DNA of 64,000 nucleotides. Source: Streptomyces resistomycificus (GTDB lineage Bacteria; Actinomycetota; Actinomycetes; Streptomycetales; Streptomycetaceae). The translations under genes and the position numbers were made by a program. Of this stretch, positions 16,501 to 25,384 are shown in pieces. How positions within the stretch are numbered: position 1 is the first letter of the stretch; the number at the start of each line of letters is the position of its first letter. Below the pieces are notes generated by a model, which was not told the origin of the DNA, did no database searches, and worked only from the letters and a program-made list of their open reading frames with translations. Location: contig NZ_KQ948990.1 of assembly GCF_001514265.1 (NCBI RefSeq), positions 509,673-573,672 of the forward strand. The letters are read 5' to 3'.

Positions 16501-19500
16501 TCACGGCAACGCGGGCGGAACCTTGGCCGGCGTCGCCTCCAGCGCCGCCGTCGCCAGTCGGATCGCCTCGTCCAACTGCGCGTCCCGCCCCGCGGCGTGG
16601 TCCTGCGGCCGCTGCACGACCTCCACGTCCGGATCCACCCCGTGGTTCTCCACCCCCCACTCGTACCCCTCCAGCCAGAACGCGTACTTCGGCTGCGTGA
16701 TCAGCGTCCCGTCGACCAGCCGGTACCGGCTGTCGATCCCGATCACCCCGCCCCACGTCCGCGTACCCACCACCGGCCCGATCCCGAGCGCCTTGATCGC
16801 CGCGTTGACGATGTCCCCGTCGGAGCCGGAGAACTCGTTGGCGACGGCGACCACCGGTCCGCGCGGCGCGTCCTGCGGGTAGCTGTAGGGCCGCATTCCG
16901 CGTGGCACGGCCCATCCGACGATCCGCCGGGCCAGCTTCTCGACGACCAGCTGCGAGGTGTGCCCGCCCCGGTTCTCGCGGACGTCCACGACCAGCCCCT
17001 CGCGCGCCACCTCGACCCGCAGGTCGCGGTGGATCTGGGCCCAGCCGGGCGCCTGCATGTCCGGCACGTGCAGATAGCCGAGCCGCCCGCCGGACTTCTC
17101 ATGGACGTACGCCCGCCGGTCGGCGACCCACGCGTGGTAGCGCAGCGGCTCCTCGTCAGCCGTCGGCACGACCACCGCGTGCCGCACCTCGCCCCCGCCG
17201 GACGGGGAGATCGTCAGCTCGACCGGCCTGCCCGCCGTACCGACCAGCAGCGGCCCGGGCCCGGTCACCGGATCGACCGGCATCCCGGCGACCGCGACGA
17301 TCGCGTCCCCGGCACGCACCGCGACGCCGGGCGCGGCCAGCGGGGAGCGGGCGTCCGGGTCGGAGGTCTCGGTCGGCAGGATGCGGTCGATGACCCACCG
17401 CGCGGATCCCTGCGGGCCGTCGTGCCGGGAGATGTCCGCGCCGAGCAGCCCCTGCCGGGGGCCGCTGCCGTGGCCGCCGCGCGGGACGACGTAGGCGTGC
17501 GAGGTGCCGAGCTCGCCCTGCACCTCCCACAGCAGGTCGACGAGGTCGTCGTGGGTGGCGATCCGGTCGAGGACCGGACGGTAGCGGTCCAGGACGCCGG
17601 GCCAGTCGGCGCCGCCCATGTCCGGCCGCCAGAAGTGGTCCCGCATGACGCGGCCGGTCTCCTCGTACATCTGGCGCCACTCGGCCGCCGGGTCGACGGT
17701 CTGCCGTACCCGGCCGAGGTCGACGGTGATGTTCGTGTCGCTGTCCTCGTCGGCCGAGGCCCGCCGGTCGCTGGGTACGACCTTGAGCCGTCCGTCGGTC
17801 CACAGCAGGACCCGCTTGCCGTCGCCGCTCACCGCGAAGTGGTCGGCGTCGGCGGCGAGGTGCTCGATGCGCTGCTGGGCGAGGTCGTAGCGCTCCAGCT
17901 CGGTGTGCGGGTCGGGGTCGTCGGGGGTGGCCCGGGAGGAGCCGAGCACCCCGCGGACCGGGTGGCGCAGCCACAGCACGCCGTCCTTCGCGGCGCGCAG
18001 GTTGGAGTAGCGGGCCGCCTCGACCGGGAACGGCACGATCCGGTCGGCGAGGCCGTCGAGGTCGACGCGGGTGGCCGGGGTGCCCTCGCTGTCGGGCGTC
18101 TCGTCCTTGTCGGGCGCCTCGAAGGGGCGGCCGTGGCGCTGCGGGCCGAACGGCGAGGGCGTGGTCGCGGCCAGCGTGATCAGGTGCGGACGGTCGCCGA
18201 CCACGAAGGCCAGGTCGAAGACGTGCTCGTCGTAGACCGGGTCGAAGGACCGGTTGGACAGGAAGGCGAGGTGCTTGCCGTCGAGGGTGAAGGCCGGGGC
18301 GTAGTCGCGGAACCGCAGCGGGGTCGCCTCGGTGACCGACAGGTCGGTGGTGTTGGCGAGCCGCAGCTGGCGCAGCGGGCCCGGGCCGGGGTGCGACCAG
18401 GCGAGCCAGGCCGAGTCGGGTGAGAAGACCAGGCCGGAGACGTCGCCCTCCTCGCTGCGGTCGACCTCGCGCACCTCGCCCGTCTCGCGTTCGACGAGCA
18501 GCACGCGTCCGTCGTGCGCGGCGACCGCGGCCCGACTGGCGTCGGGTGCCATCGCGAGGGCCAGCACCCGTCCGAGCTGTCCGGCGGCGAGCCGGCGCGG
18601 GGTGGCGCCGGGCGCGTGGCCGGTGGCGGGCGCGAACTCCAGGGCGTCGTCGCCCTCCGCGTCCGTCACCCACACCACCCACTCCTCGCCGTCGGAGCGG
18701 AAGGTGCGCGGCAGCCGGGCCCGGACGCCGGGTTCGGCGGCGAGCGCGCGGGCCGGGCCGGCGCGGTGGGTCACCCAGTGCACCGCGCCCCGCACGGCGA
18801 CCGCGCTGCCGCGAGCGGTGTGGTCGGGGGCGGCCGACCCGAACCAGCGGGAGGCGTTCACGGTGAACGGCTGCCGGTCGGCGTGCTGCCCGCCGAGCCG
18901 CACCTGAAGCCGTCGGGGCTCGGCGCCGTCGAGGTCGTCCAGGATCCACAGCTCACCGGCACTCGCGTAGACCACCCGGGTGCCGTCACCGGCCGCGTGC
19001 CGGGCATAGAACCCGTCGACCGGGGTGTGCCGGCGCAGGTCGGACCCGTCGGCGAGGGAGGAGTACAGCGCGCCGACGCCCTCGTGGTCGGACAGGAAGG
19101 CGATCCGGTCCCCCGCCCACACGGGGTACTCGATGTTCCCGTCCAGTTCCTCGTGCAGCCGTACGAACTCCCCGTCGCCCTCACGGTCGATCCACAGCTT
19201 GCCCGCCGTACCGCCCCGGTACCGCTTCCACCAGGCGGCCTCCCGCCCCATGGGCGCGGACAGCAGGACCGTGCCGGGGCCGCCGTGGGCGACGTCGCCG
19301 ACGGGCCCGTACGGCAGGGTCGTGCCGGGGCCGCCGTCCAGCGGGACGGCACGCGCCCAGCTGCGGCGGAGGCTGGCCTGGCCGTACGTGCTGACCGCGA
19401 GGACCTCGCCGTCCGGGGTCCAGCCGCGCACCTGCGTGCGTGAACTGCCCCAGTACGTCAGGCGCTTGGCGGGGCCGCCGTCGACCGGGGCGATGTGCAC

Positions 19501-19713
19501 CTCGGGGGCGCCGTCACGGGTGGAGGTCCAGGCGACGGTGGTGCCGTCCGGGGAGACGCGGGGGTGGGTGACCGGCACGTTGTCGGCGCTGACCCGCCAG
19601 GCCCGGCCACCGTCCAGGGGGGCGAGCCACACGTCGTCCTCGGCGGTGAAGGCGACCAACTCGCCGTGCAGGTGCGGGAATCGGAGGTACCCGGAGGTCG
19701 CAGACTGTGTCAC
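16501..19713 (-). CDS. tricorn-type S41 protease
   Basis: This 1070-residue protein is the length of archaeal tricorn core proteases. It has N-terminal beta-propeller repeats (about 1-630, with repeated GGRAWR and SPDG blades), a core helical segment with RDHFWRPDMGG, a PDZ-like domain (VRAGDAIVAVAG), and a C-terminal S41 protease domain. The nucleophile lies in NEFSGSDGD (S964, D965), and E1022 in WGVENHG matches the charge-relay Glu. It degrades peptides released by larger proteases in the cytoplasm. The GTG start begins MTQSATSGYLRFPH. It appears to be a single-gene unit. Confidence 0.93.
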   Translation of the reverse strand: MTQSATSGYLRFPHLHGELVAFTAEDDVWLAPLDGGRAWRVSADNVPVTHPRVSPDGTTVAWTSTRDGAPEVHIAPVDGGPAKRLTYWGSSRTQVRGWTPDGEVLAVSTYGQASLRRSWARAVPLDGGPGTTLPYGPVGDVAHGGPGTVLLSAPMGREAAWWKRYRGGTAGKLWIDREGDGEFVRLHEELDGNIEYPVWAGDRIAFLSDHEGVGALYSSLADGSDLRRHTPVDGFYARHAAGDGTRVVYASAGELWILDDLDGAEPRRLQVRLGGQHADRQPFTVNASRWFGSAAPDHTARGSAVAVRGAVHWVTHRAGPARALAAEPGVRARLPRTFRSDGEEWVVWVTDAEGDDALEFAPATGHAPGATPRRLAAGQLGRVLALAMAPDASRAAVAAHDGRVLLVERETGEVREVDRSEEGDVSGLVFSPDSAWLAWSHPGPGPLRQLRLANTTDLSVTEATPLRFRDYAPAFTLDGKHLAFLSNRSFDPVYDEHVFDLAFVVGDRPHLITLAATTPSPFGPQRHGRPFEAPDKDETPDSEGTPATRVDLDGLADRIVPFPVEAARYSNLRAAKDGVLWLRHPVRGVLGSSRATPDDPDPHTELERYDLAQQRIEHLAADADHFAVSGDGKRVLLWTDGRLKVVPSDRRASADEDSDTNITVDLGRVRQTVDPAAEWRQMYEETGRVMRDHFWRPDMGGADWPGVLDRYRPVLDRIATHDDLVDLLWEVQGELGTSHAYVVPRGGHGSGPRQGLLGADISRHDGPQGSARWVIDRILPTETSDPDARSPLAAPGVAVRAGDAIVAVAGMPVDPVTGPGPLLVGTAGRPVELTISPSGGGEVRHAVVVPTADEEPLRYHAWVADRRAYVHEKSGGRLGYLHVPDMQAPGWAQIHRDLRVEVAREGLVVDVRENRGGHTSQLVVEKLARRIVGWAVPRGMRPYSYPQDAPRGPVVAVANEFSGSDGDIVNAAIKALGIGPVVGTRTWGGVIGIDSRYRLVDGTLITQPKYAFWLEGYEWGVENHGVDPDVEVVQRPQDHAAGRDAQLDEAIRLATAALEATPAKVPPALP

Positions 19714-19797
19714 CCGGTCACCCTACGCACGCCCGGCGGCCGGGGACAGGGTTTCGGCCCGGATGTGATCACCTGCCCGGCCGCGCGCGGCGACCGG

Positions 19798-20328
19798 TCA
19801 CTTGCCGTCGGGCCAGCACTGGGGCGCCTTCTGGCAGTAGACGGTCTTCGTGACGGTCACGGTGACCGTCGGACCCGGCTGACCGGGGTCGTTGACGGGC
19901 GGGGTGTTCTTGGCGTCGCAGTCCCCCAGCCCCTCCACGTGGAACCACACCTTGCCGTCGATCTTCGCGGTGAGGTCGCCGCGCACACACGCGCCGCTGA
20001 CCGCACGGGTGACCTTGCCCGTGACCGTGATGTCCTTGCCGTCGTCGGTCTCGCCCTCGCAGTCGACCTCGGCGACGGCGTTCTCGGTGGCCGTGGGGGT
20101 GGAGCGGCCGTCGCCGTACGAGGCCGTGCAGTTGAGCCAGCGCACATCGGCCTTCTGCCGCTCCAGCTCGGCCGTCACGGTCTGGTCGGTCGTGTACGCC
20201 ACGGTCGCGGAGTTCAGCCCGGCCGGGTCACAGGCGACCGCTCCGCCCACGGCGAGCCCCGCCAGAGCCACCGCAGCCACCACGCGCCGCGCACGCGGCC
20301 GACGCCAGATACGCCTCAACGCCCCCAT
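19798..20328 (-). CDS. probable secreted lipoprotein, DUF4333-like
   Basis: This 176-residue protein has an Arg-rich N-terminus, a hydrophobic stretch (VVAAVALAGLAVGGAVAC) ending in a Cys at about residue 33, and a mature part with paired Cys residues. The AVAC sequence is a loose lipobox, so lipoprotein export is likely but not certain. The mature domain pattern (NCTASYGDG, VDCEGETDDG, DITVTGKV, EGLGDC) suggests the small periplasmic DUF4333 type. The C-terminal tail has a VTVTVTKT stretch and two Cys. No function is known. Confidence 0.65.
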   Translation of the reverse strand: MGALRRIWRRPRARRVVAAVALAGLAVGGAVACDPAGLNSATVAYTTDQTVTAELERQKADVRWLNCTASYGDGRSTPTATENAVAEVDCEGETDDGKDITVTGKVTRAVSGACVRGDLTAKIDGKVWFHVEGLGDCDAKNTPPVNDPGQPGPTVTVTVTKTVYCQKAPQCWPDGK

Positions 20329-20396
20329 GGAGGGCAGCCTGCCACCGCCTGGGCCCCGACGGTAGAGCGCATACGGCCACTCGTGCGCCCCGCGGC

Positions 20397-20402
20397 TACC
20401 GT
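20397..20402 (+). promoter_or_regulatory. candidate leaderless -10 box
   Basis: TACCGT lies six bases before the ATG at 20409, with no ribosome-binding site, fitting a leaderless message for the small hypothetical gene. Confidence 0.4.
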
Positions 20403-20408
20403 GGACGG

Positions 20409-20804
20409 ATGCGCAAGGACCACAGCCTCAGAAGGCTCGTCGTGGACGAAACAACGGTCTACCTGTGGAACGTCCGTCACCGGCACGGCGACGGCGATCC
20501 CTGCCGCGAGACCCTCACCCTGCTCCGCGACGGCGTCCGCACCAGGATCGTCTTCCGGTCCGGCGCGGGGCGCTCCGCGGGCGGCGGCTACCCCGGTCAC
20601 TCGGGCGGGGTGGACGACCGGCACGGCTACCTCAACCTGAACGAACCCGGCGTGGTGCGGGCCCTGGTCGACGAGGCGTCGAGACGCGGACTGCTGTCCG
20701 GCGGCGGGGAGTTGGACGGCTGGGAGCTGCTGCCGGCGGTGGTCGTCAGCCGCGCAGCAGCAGCCACTCCTGAAGTTCCACCAGGTTGCCCTCCGGGTCC
20801 TTGA
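20409..20804 (+). CDS. hypothetical protein
   Basis: This 131-residue protein of unknown function has a mixed alpha/beta appearance. One part is a compact run VDETTVYLWNVRHRHG-DGDPCRE followed by VRTRIVFRSGAGRS; another resembles a small ligand-binding or nucleic-acid-binding strand pattern. A TACCGT six bases before the ATG supports independent, leaderless transcription. Its last 59 bases overlap the 3' end of the convergent VOC-family gene, so the two messages could pair. The C-terminal residues (about 115-131) are encoded only within that overlap and look less protein-like, so the real stop could matter less than the core. Confidence 0.6.
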   Translation: MRKDHSLRRLVVDETTVYLWNVRHRHGDGDPCRETLTLLRDGVRTRIVFRSGAGRSAGGGYPGHSGGVDDRHGYLNLNEPGVVRALVDEASRRGLLSGGGELDGWELLPAVVVSRAAAATPEVPPGCPPGP

Positions 20805-21138
20805 GGTGCGCGACCCGCATCCGGTCCGTCATCGCGGCCGGGCCGTTCAGGAGGGTCGCCCCGCGGTCGGTGATCTGCTCGCAGTAGGCGTCCAGGTCGT
20901 CGACGCGCAGCACCACCAGGGAACGGTGGCCGGTGGCGACGTCGCCCAGCTCGCCGAGCACCTCGGCCATCATGGCCCGGTCCTGCAGGGCGATGCCCGC
21001 GGAGCCGGTGGCGGGACCGAACTTCTCGTACGGTCCCTCCGTCGCCCCCGACTGTGGCCTCAGTCCGAGGACCTCGGCGTAGAAGCGGTAACAGGCGGCG
21101 AAGTCACCGACGAGCAGACGTACCTGGGCGAGTTCCAA
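20746..21138 (-). CDS. VOC-family (glyoxalase/bleomycin-resistance fold) protein
   Basis: This 130-residue VOC protein has LAQVRLLVGDFAACYRFYAEVLGL at its start (given here only by its LVGDF and YRFYAEVLGL parts) and FLKDPEGNLVELQEW-type ending (LKDPEGNLVELQEW). These two beta-alpha-beta-beta-beta modules form the metal-binding dioxygenase/glyoxalase fold. I chose the TTG start at 21138 because GGGAG stands seven bases upstream and no ATG or GTG fits. The substrate is unknown. The rsmE gene lies 17 bases upstream, suggesting co-transcription. Confidence 0.75.
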   Translation of the reverse strand: MELAQVRLLVGDFAACYRFYAEVLGLRPQSGATEGPYEKFGPATGSAGIALQDRAMMAEVLGELGDVATGHRSLVVLRVDDLDAYCEQITDRGATLLNGPAAMTDRMRVAHLKDPEGNLVELQEWLLLRG

Positions 21139-21155
21139 GACCGATCTCCCTGAAG

Positions 21156-21896
21156 TCAGGACCAGCGGCCCGAGCGGCCGAGGAGCAGGGCGGCCGCCGC
21201 GGTCCCGGCGGTCGACGTGCGCAGCACGGTCGGCCCGAGCCGGTACGCCTTCGCGCCCGCCTCCTCGAAGAGAGCCAACTCCTCGGGGGAGACGCCCCCT
21301 TCGGGTCCGACGACCAGCACGATCTCGCCGTCGGCGGGCAGTTGGGCGGTGGCCAGCGTCTCCTCGCCGCTCTCGTGCAGTACGGCGGCGAAGTCGGCTT
21401 CGGCGAGAAGTGCGGCAACCTGTCTGCTCGTCGCGGCGTCCGCGACCTCGGGGAAGCGGACCCTGCGGGACTGCTTGCCGGCCTCGCGGGCGGTGGCCCG
21501 CCACTTGCCGAGCGCCTTCAGCCCGCGGTCGCCCTTCCACTGGGTGATGCAGCGGGAGGCCGCCCACGGCACGATCGCGTCGACGCCGGTCTCGGTCATC
21601 GTCTCGACGGCCAGCTCACCGCGGTCGCCCTTGGGGAGGGCCTGGACGACGGTGATCCGGGGGGACTCCGGGGGCTGCTCGCCCACCCTCGTCATGTGGA
21701 CGACCAGCCGGTCCTTGCCCTCGGCCGCGACCACCTCGCACTCGGCCCAGCGTCCGGCACCGTCGGTCAGAACGACCGTCTCCCCGGGCCGCAGCCGCTT
21801 CACCGAGACGGCGTGCCGCCCCTCGGGCCCGTCCAGCACGTACTGCCCCGCGCCGGCCGCGTCGAAGTGCTCGACGACGAACACCGGCGCCGTCAT
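21156..21896 (-). CDS. rsmE: 16S rRNA m3U1498 methyltransferase RsmE
   Basis: This 246-residue SPOUT methyltransferase shows the family motifs QALPKGDRGE, VGPEGGVSPEE and LGPTVLRTSTA, the last two forming the SAM-binding knot. RsmE methylates U1498 of 16S rRNA. The ATG overlaps the stop of the nitronate monooxygenase gene (ATGA). rsmE downstream of hrcA-dnaJ is a conserved bacterial arrangement; here a nitronate monooxygenase gene has been inserted between dnaJ and rsmE. Confidence 0.93.
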   Translation of the reverse strand: MTAPVFVVEHFDAAGAGQYVLDGPEGRHAVSVKRLRPGETVVLTDGAGRWAECEVVAAEGKDRLVVHMTRVGEQPPESPRITVVQALPKGDRGELAVETMTETGVDAIVPWAASRCITQWKGDRGLKALGKWRATAREAGKQSRRVRFPEVADAATSRQVAALLAEADFAAVLHESGEETLATAQLPADGEIVLVVGPEGGVSPEELALFEEAGAKAYRLGPTVLRTSTAGTAAAALLLGRSGRWS

Positions 21897-22966
21897 CGGG
21901 CGCCGCCCCGCGACAACGCTGTCCGAGCGGCGTCGAGTTCGGCCGCCAGCACCTCCACCAGCCGCCCGGCGGGCAGCTCGCGGGCCATCCGGTGCCCCTG
22001 CCCCGCCCACAGCGCCATGCCCTGCGCGTCGCCCGCCTTGGCGGCGGCCTTGCGCAACGGCGAGGTCAGGTGGTGGATCTCCGGGTAGGCGGCGGGCGCG
22101 TAGGGGCCGTGCTCGCGCAGGAAGCGGTTGACCAGGCCGCGGGCCGGGCGGCCGGAGAAGGCGCGGGTCAACTCGGTACGCACGTAGAGGGGGTTGGTCA
22201 GCGCCTGCTTGTGTACGGCGTTCGCGCCGGACTCGGGAGTGGCGAGGAACGCCGTGCCGAGCTGGGCCGCGACCGCGCCCGCCGCGAGCACGGCGGCGAT
22301 CTGGCTGCCGCGCATGATGCCGCCGGCGGCGACGATCGGGATGCCCACGGTCTCGCGGATCTGCGCGATCAGGGAGAGCAGGCCTATGCCGGAGCCGTCG
22401 GTCTCCGGGGTGTCGCGGTGGGTGCCCTGGTGGCCGCCCGCCTCCACGCCCTGCGCGATCACCGCGTCGGCGCCCGCCCGCTCCACGGCGAGGGCCTCGT
22501 CGACGGTGGTCGCCGTGACCAGGGTGAAGGTGCCGGCCCGGCGCAGCGAGTCCAGCACGTCCGCGCTCGGCACGCCGAAGTGGAAGGAGACCACCGGCAC
22601 CGGGTTGTCGAGCAGCACCGAGAGCTTGGCCTCGTAACCGTCGTCGCGGCCGCTCTCGGGGTCGCCGAGCTCCGTGTCGTACCAGGCGGCCTCGCCGGCC
22701 AGCTGGTGGGCGTAGACGTCGACGGCGGCGGGGTCCGCGTACTCCGGCTGCGGCATGAAGAGGTTCACGCCGAACGGGCGGGTCGTGAGGCTCCGCAGCT
22801 GTTTGATCTCCTGGTACAGGCCGTCGGCCGTCTTGTACCCGGCGGCGAGGAACCCCAGCCCGCCGGCCTCGCACACGGCGGCGCCGAGCGTCGGGACGGA
22901 GACGCCGCCCGCCATGGGGGCCTGCACGATCGGATGAGGGAAGAGATCGGTCAGTGCGGAGGACAT
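21893..22966 (-). CDS. nitronate monooxygenase (FMN-dependent)
   Basis: This 357-residue class I nitronate monooxygenase/2-nitropropane dioxygenase-type protein is a TIM-barrel flavoprotein. It starts PHPIVQAPMAGGVSVPTLGAAV and contains the HFGVP, AQGVEAGGHQGTH (catalytic His) and AAGGIMRGSQIAAVLAAGA motifs for FMN phosphate binding. It oxidises alkyl nitronates, including propionate 3-nitronate, with detoxification as a probable role. It is coupled to rsmE. A strong hairpin separates it from dnaJ, so it may have its own promoter in the 99-bp gap. Confidence 0.88.
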   Translation of the reverse strand: MSSALTDLFPHPIVQAPMAGGVSVPTLGAAVCEAGGLGFLAAGYKTADGLYQEIKQLRSLTTRPFGVNLFMPQPEYADPAAVDVYAHQLAGEAAWYDTELGDPESGRDDGYEAKLSVLLDNPVPVVSFHFGVPSADVLDSLRRAGTFTLVTATTVDEALAVERAGADAVIAQGVEAGGHQGTHRDTPETDGSGIGLLSLIAQIRETVGIPIVAAGGIMRGSQIAAVLAAGAVAAQLGTAFLATPESGANAVHKQALTNPLYVRTELTRAFSGRPARGLVNRFLREHGPYAPAAYPEIHHLTSPLRKAAAKAGDAQGMALWAGQGHRMARELPAGRLVEVLAAELDAARTALSRGGAR

Positions 22967-23027
22967 GACGGCATGTTGTCACGTCCTTTGAACAAGTCCG
23001 AATCGGCCCTTCCCCCGAGCACGTGTC

Positions 23028-23064
23028 GGCACTTCAGCGGGGGCCCGGGCCCCCGCCAGGTGCC
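23028..23064 (-). terminator. hairpin directly after dnaJ
   Basis: Outer arms GGCAC/GTGCC enclose a perfect 20-bp palindrome (23037-23056) made of GCGGGGGCCC and its complement. It starts one base after the dnaJ stop and has no T-tract. It probably ends or attenuates the hrcA-dnaJ message. Confidence 0.55.
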
Positions 23065-23065
23065 G

Positions 23066-24205
23066 TCAGCGCCCGTTGAACGCGTCCTTCAGCCGCGAGA
23101 ACAGTCCCTGCTGCCCCGGCTGGAACTGCCCCTGGGGCCGCTCCTCGCCGCGCAGCTTCGCGAACTCGCGCAGCAGGTGTTCCTGTTCGGGGTCGAGCTT
23201 GGTCGGGGTCTGGACCTCGACGTGCACGATGAGGTCGCCCCGGCCGCCGCCGCGCAGGTGGGTCACGCCCCGGCCGTGCAGCGGGATCGACTGGCCGGAC
23301 TGGGTGCCCGGGCGGATGTCGACCTCCTCCAGGCCGTCCAGCGTCTCCAGCGGGACCTTGGTGCCGAGGGAGGCCGCAGTCATCGGGATGGTGACCGTGC
23401 AGTGCAGGTCGTCGCCCCGGCGCTGGAACTGCGCGTGCGGCAGCTCGTGGATCTCGACGTACAGGTCACCGGCGGGACCGCCGCCGGGCCCGACCTCGCC
23501 CTCGCCGGCGAGCTGGATGCGGGTGCCGTTGTCGACACCGGCGGGGATCTTGACGGTCAGGGTCCGGCGCGAACGGACGCGGCCGTCGCCGGCGCACTCC
23601 GGGCACGGCGTCGGGACGACCGTGCCGAAGCCCTGGCACTGCGGGCAGGGGCGCGAGGTCATGACCTGGCCCAGGAAGGACCGCGTCACCTGCGACACCT
23701 CACCGCGGCCGCGGCACATGTCACACGTCTGCGCGGAGGTCCCCGGCGCCGCACCCTCACCGCTGCAGGTGGTGCAGACGATCGCCGTGTCGACCTGGAT
23801 GTCCTTCGTGGTGCCGAAGGCCGCCTCGTCGAGCTCGATCTCCAGCCGGATCATCGCGTCCTGGCCGCGCCGGGTGCGCGAACGCGGACCCCGCTGGGAC
23901 GCCGTACCGAAGAAGGCGTCCATGATGTCCGAGAAGTTCCCGAAGCCGCCCGCACCGAAGCCGCCCGCGCCGCCGGCGCCGCCCGCCTGCGAGAGCGGGT
24001 CACCACCGAGGTCGTAGACCTGCTTCTTCTGCGGGTCCGACAAGACCTCGTAAGCGGCGTTGATCTCCTTGAACCGCTCCTGGGTCTTCGGGTCCGGGTT
24101 GACGTCCGGGTGCAACTCGCGTGCGAGCCGACGGAACGCCTTCTTGATCTCATCCTGCGACGCGTCGCGGCGCACGCCGAGAACGGCGTAGTAGTCCGTG
24201 GCCAC
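23066..24205 (-). CDS. dnaJ: molecular chaperone DnaJ
   Basis: This 379-residue DnaJ has a J domain with the HPD motif at 32-34, a Gly/Phe-rich linker (72-92), and four CxxCxGxG zinc modules (Cys pairs at 144/147, 161/164, 187/190 and 201/204), then the substrate-binding C-terminal domain. It stimulates DnaK ATPase. Streptomycetes usually have a dnaK-linked dnaJ1 and this hrcA-linked second copy. Its GTG directly abuts the hrcA stop (TAAGTG), so translation is coupled. It is controlled by HrcA through the CIRCE element upstream of hrcA. Confidence 0.95.
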   Translation of the reverse strand: MATDYYAVLGVRRDASQDEIKKAFRRLARELHPDVNPDPKTQERFKEINAAYEVLSDPQKKQVYDLGGDPLSQAGGAGGAGGFGAGGFGNFSDIMDAFFGTASQRGPRSRTRRGQDAMIRLEIELDEAAFGTTKDIQVDTAIVCTTCSGEGAAPGTSAQTCDMCRGRGEVSQVTRSFLGQVMTSRPCPQCQGFGTVVPTPCPECAGDGRVRSRRTLTVKIPAGVDNGTRIQLAGEGEVGPGGGPAGDLYVEIHELPHAQFQRRGDDLHCTVTIPMTAASLGTKVPLETLDGLEEVDIRPGTQSGQSIPLHGRGVTHLRGGGRGDLIVHVEVQTPTKLDPEQEHLLREFAKLRGEERPQGQFQPGQQGLFSRLKDAFNGR

Positions 24206-25222
24206 TTACGACTCCGCCAGGATCTGTCCGACGTACCGTGCCACTGCGCGTACCGCTCCCATCGTTCCCGGGTAATCCATGCGGGTCGGTCCGACCACGC
24301 CGAGCTTGGCGACTGCCTCGCCGCCCGAACCGTAGCCGACCGACACCACCGAAGTGGAGTTGAGCCCCTCATAGGCGTTCTCGTGACCGATGCGTACGGT
24401 CATGCCCGAATCCCCCGCCTCGCCAAGGAGCTTGAGGAGCACGACCTGCTCCTCGAGTGCCTCCAGGACGGGCCGGATGGTGAGGGGAAAGTCATGTCCG
24501 AAGCGGGTGAGATTGGCGGTGCCGCCGATCATCAACCGCTCCTCGTTCTCCTCGACGAGGGTCTCCAGCAAGGTGGAGAGCACCGTCGAGACCGTGCCGC
24601 GGTCCTCGAGGTCGAAGCCCTCGGGCAGATCCTCGACCAGCTGCGGCACATCGGCGAAACGGCGACCGGCGACCCGGCTGTTGAGCCGTGCCCGCAGATC
24701 GGCCAGCGAGGCCTCGCCGAACGGCGCCGGGCAGTCGACCATGCGCTGCTCGACCCGCCCCGTGTCCGTGATCAGGACCAGCATCACACGCGCGGGCGCC
24801 AGCGACAGCAGCTCCACGTGCCGCACCGTCGACCGTGTGAGCGACGGGTACTGCACGACGGCGACCTGCCGTGTCAGCTGCGCCAGCAGCCGCACGGTCC
24901 GCGCCACGACGTCGTCGAGATCGACCGCGCCGTCCAGGAAGTTCTGGATCGCCCGCCGTTCCGGCCCGGTCATCGGCTTGACGCCGGCCAGCTTGTCGAC
25001 GAACAGCCGATAGCCCTTGTCGGTGGGGATCCGCCCGGCGCTGGTGTGCGGCTGGGCGATGTACCCCTCGTCCTCCAGGGCCGCCATGTCGTTGCGCACG
25101 GTCGCCGGGGAGACACCGAGGCTGTGCCGCTCGGTGAGCGCCTTGGAGCCGACGGGCTCCTCGGTGCCGACGTAGTCCTGGACGATGGCGCGCAGCACCT
25201 GGAGCCTTCGCTCACTCAGCAT
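24206..25222 (-). CDS. hrcA: heat-inducible transcription repressor HrcA
   Basis: This 338-residue HrcA starts [18 protein letters not shown] with an N-terminal winged helix ([19 protein letters not shown]) and contains the GAF-like central domain with the dimer-interface [17 protein letters not shown] segment. HrcA binds CIRCE and represses chaperone genes, its activity depending on GroEL. The ATG at 25222 has GGAGG eight bases upstream; the frame runs further upstream but passes through the CIRCE/promoter region. The first gene of the hrcA-dnaJ operon. Confidence 0.95.
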   Translation of the reverse strand: MLSERRLQVLRAIVQDYVGTEEPVGSKALTERHSLGVSPATVRNDMAALEDEGYIAQPHTSAGRIPTDKGYRLFVDKLAGVKPMTGPERRAIQNFLDGAVDLDDVVARTVRLLAQLTRQVAVVQYPSLTRSTVRHVELLSLAPARVMLVLITDTGRVEQRMVDCPAPFGEASLADLRARLNSRVAGRRFADVPQLVEDLPEGFDLEDRGTVSTVLSTLLETLVEENEERLMIGGTANLTRFGHDFPLTIRPVLEALEEQVVLLKLLGEAGDSGMTVRIGHENAYEGLNSTSVVSVGYGSGGEAVAKLGVVGPTRMDYPGTMGAVRAVARYVGQILAES

Positions 25223-25260
25223 CGCGCACACCTCCAGAAGTCGACGCCCCGGCCTTTCCC

Positions 25261-25287
25261 CTGGCACTCTTCCCATCCGAGTGCCAG
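25261..25287 (-). promoter_or_regulatory. CIRCE operator
   Basis: A perfect inverted repeat with 9-bp arms and a 9-bp spacer (CTGGCACTC ... GAGTGCCAG) lies 38 bases upstream of hrcA. The inner GCACTC/GAGTGC core matches the CIRCE consensus; the outer TTA/TAA of the consensus is CTG/CAG here. HrcA autoregulation of hrcA-dnaJ is the expected consequence. Confidence 0.93.
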
Positions 25288-25300
25288 CACACACGGGGCC

Positions 25301-25331
25301 AGTGTACGGCCGTGGGGTACGCCCCGGGCAA
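25301..25331 (-). promoter_or_regulatory. hrcA promoter
   Basis: TTGCCC and TACACT are separated by 19 bp on the minus strand, with the -10 box 13 bases upstream of the CIRCE element. This puts the transcription start at or in the operator, the usual CIRCE arrangement. Confidence 0.55.
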
Positions 25332-25372
25332 GGCCGGTCGTGGGTCGTGATGCCCGGAGGTGCTGTTCTGGC

Positions 25373-25378
25373 TAGCGT
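25373..25378 (+). promoter_or_regulatory. candidate leaderless -10 box
   Basis: TAGCGT ends six bases before the ATG at 25385 and no ribosome-binding site is present. The gene divergent from hrcA may therefore be transcribed without a leader. Confidence 0.35.
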
Positions 25379-25384
25379 CGCGGT

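Noticed and set aside
21992..25375. Open frame of more than 1100 codons on the plus strand opposite rsmE, dnaJ and hrcA
   Set aside because: Antisense shadow of conserved genes; its amino-acid composition lacks domains and it crosses the CIRCE element.
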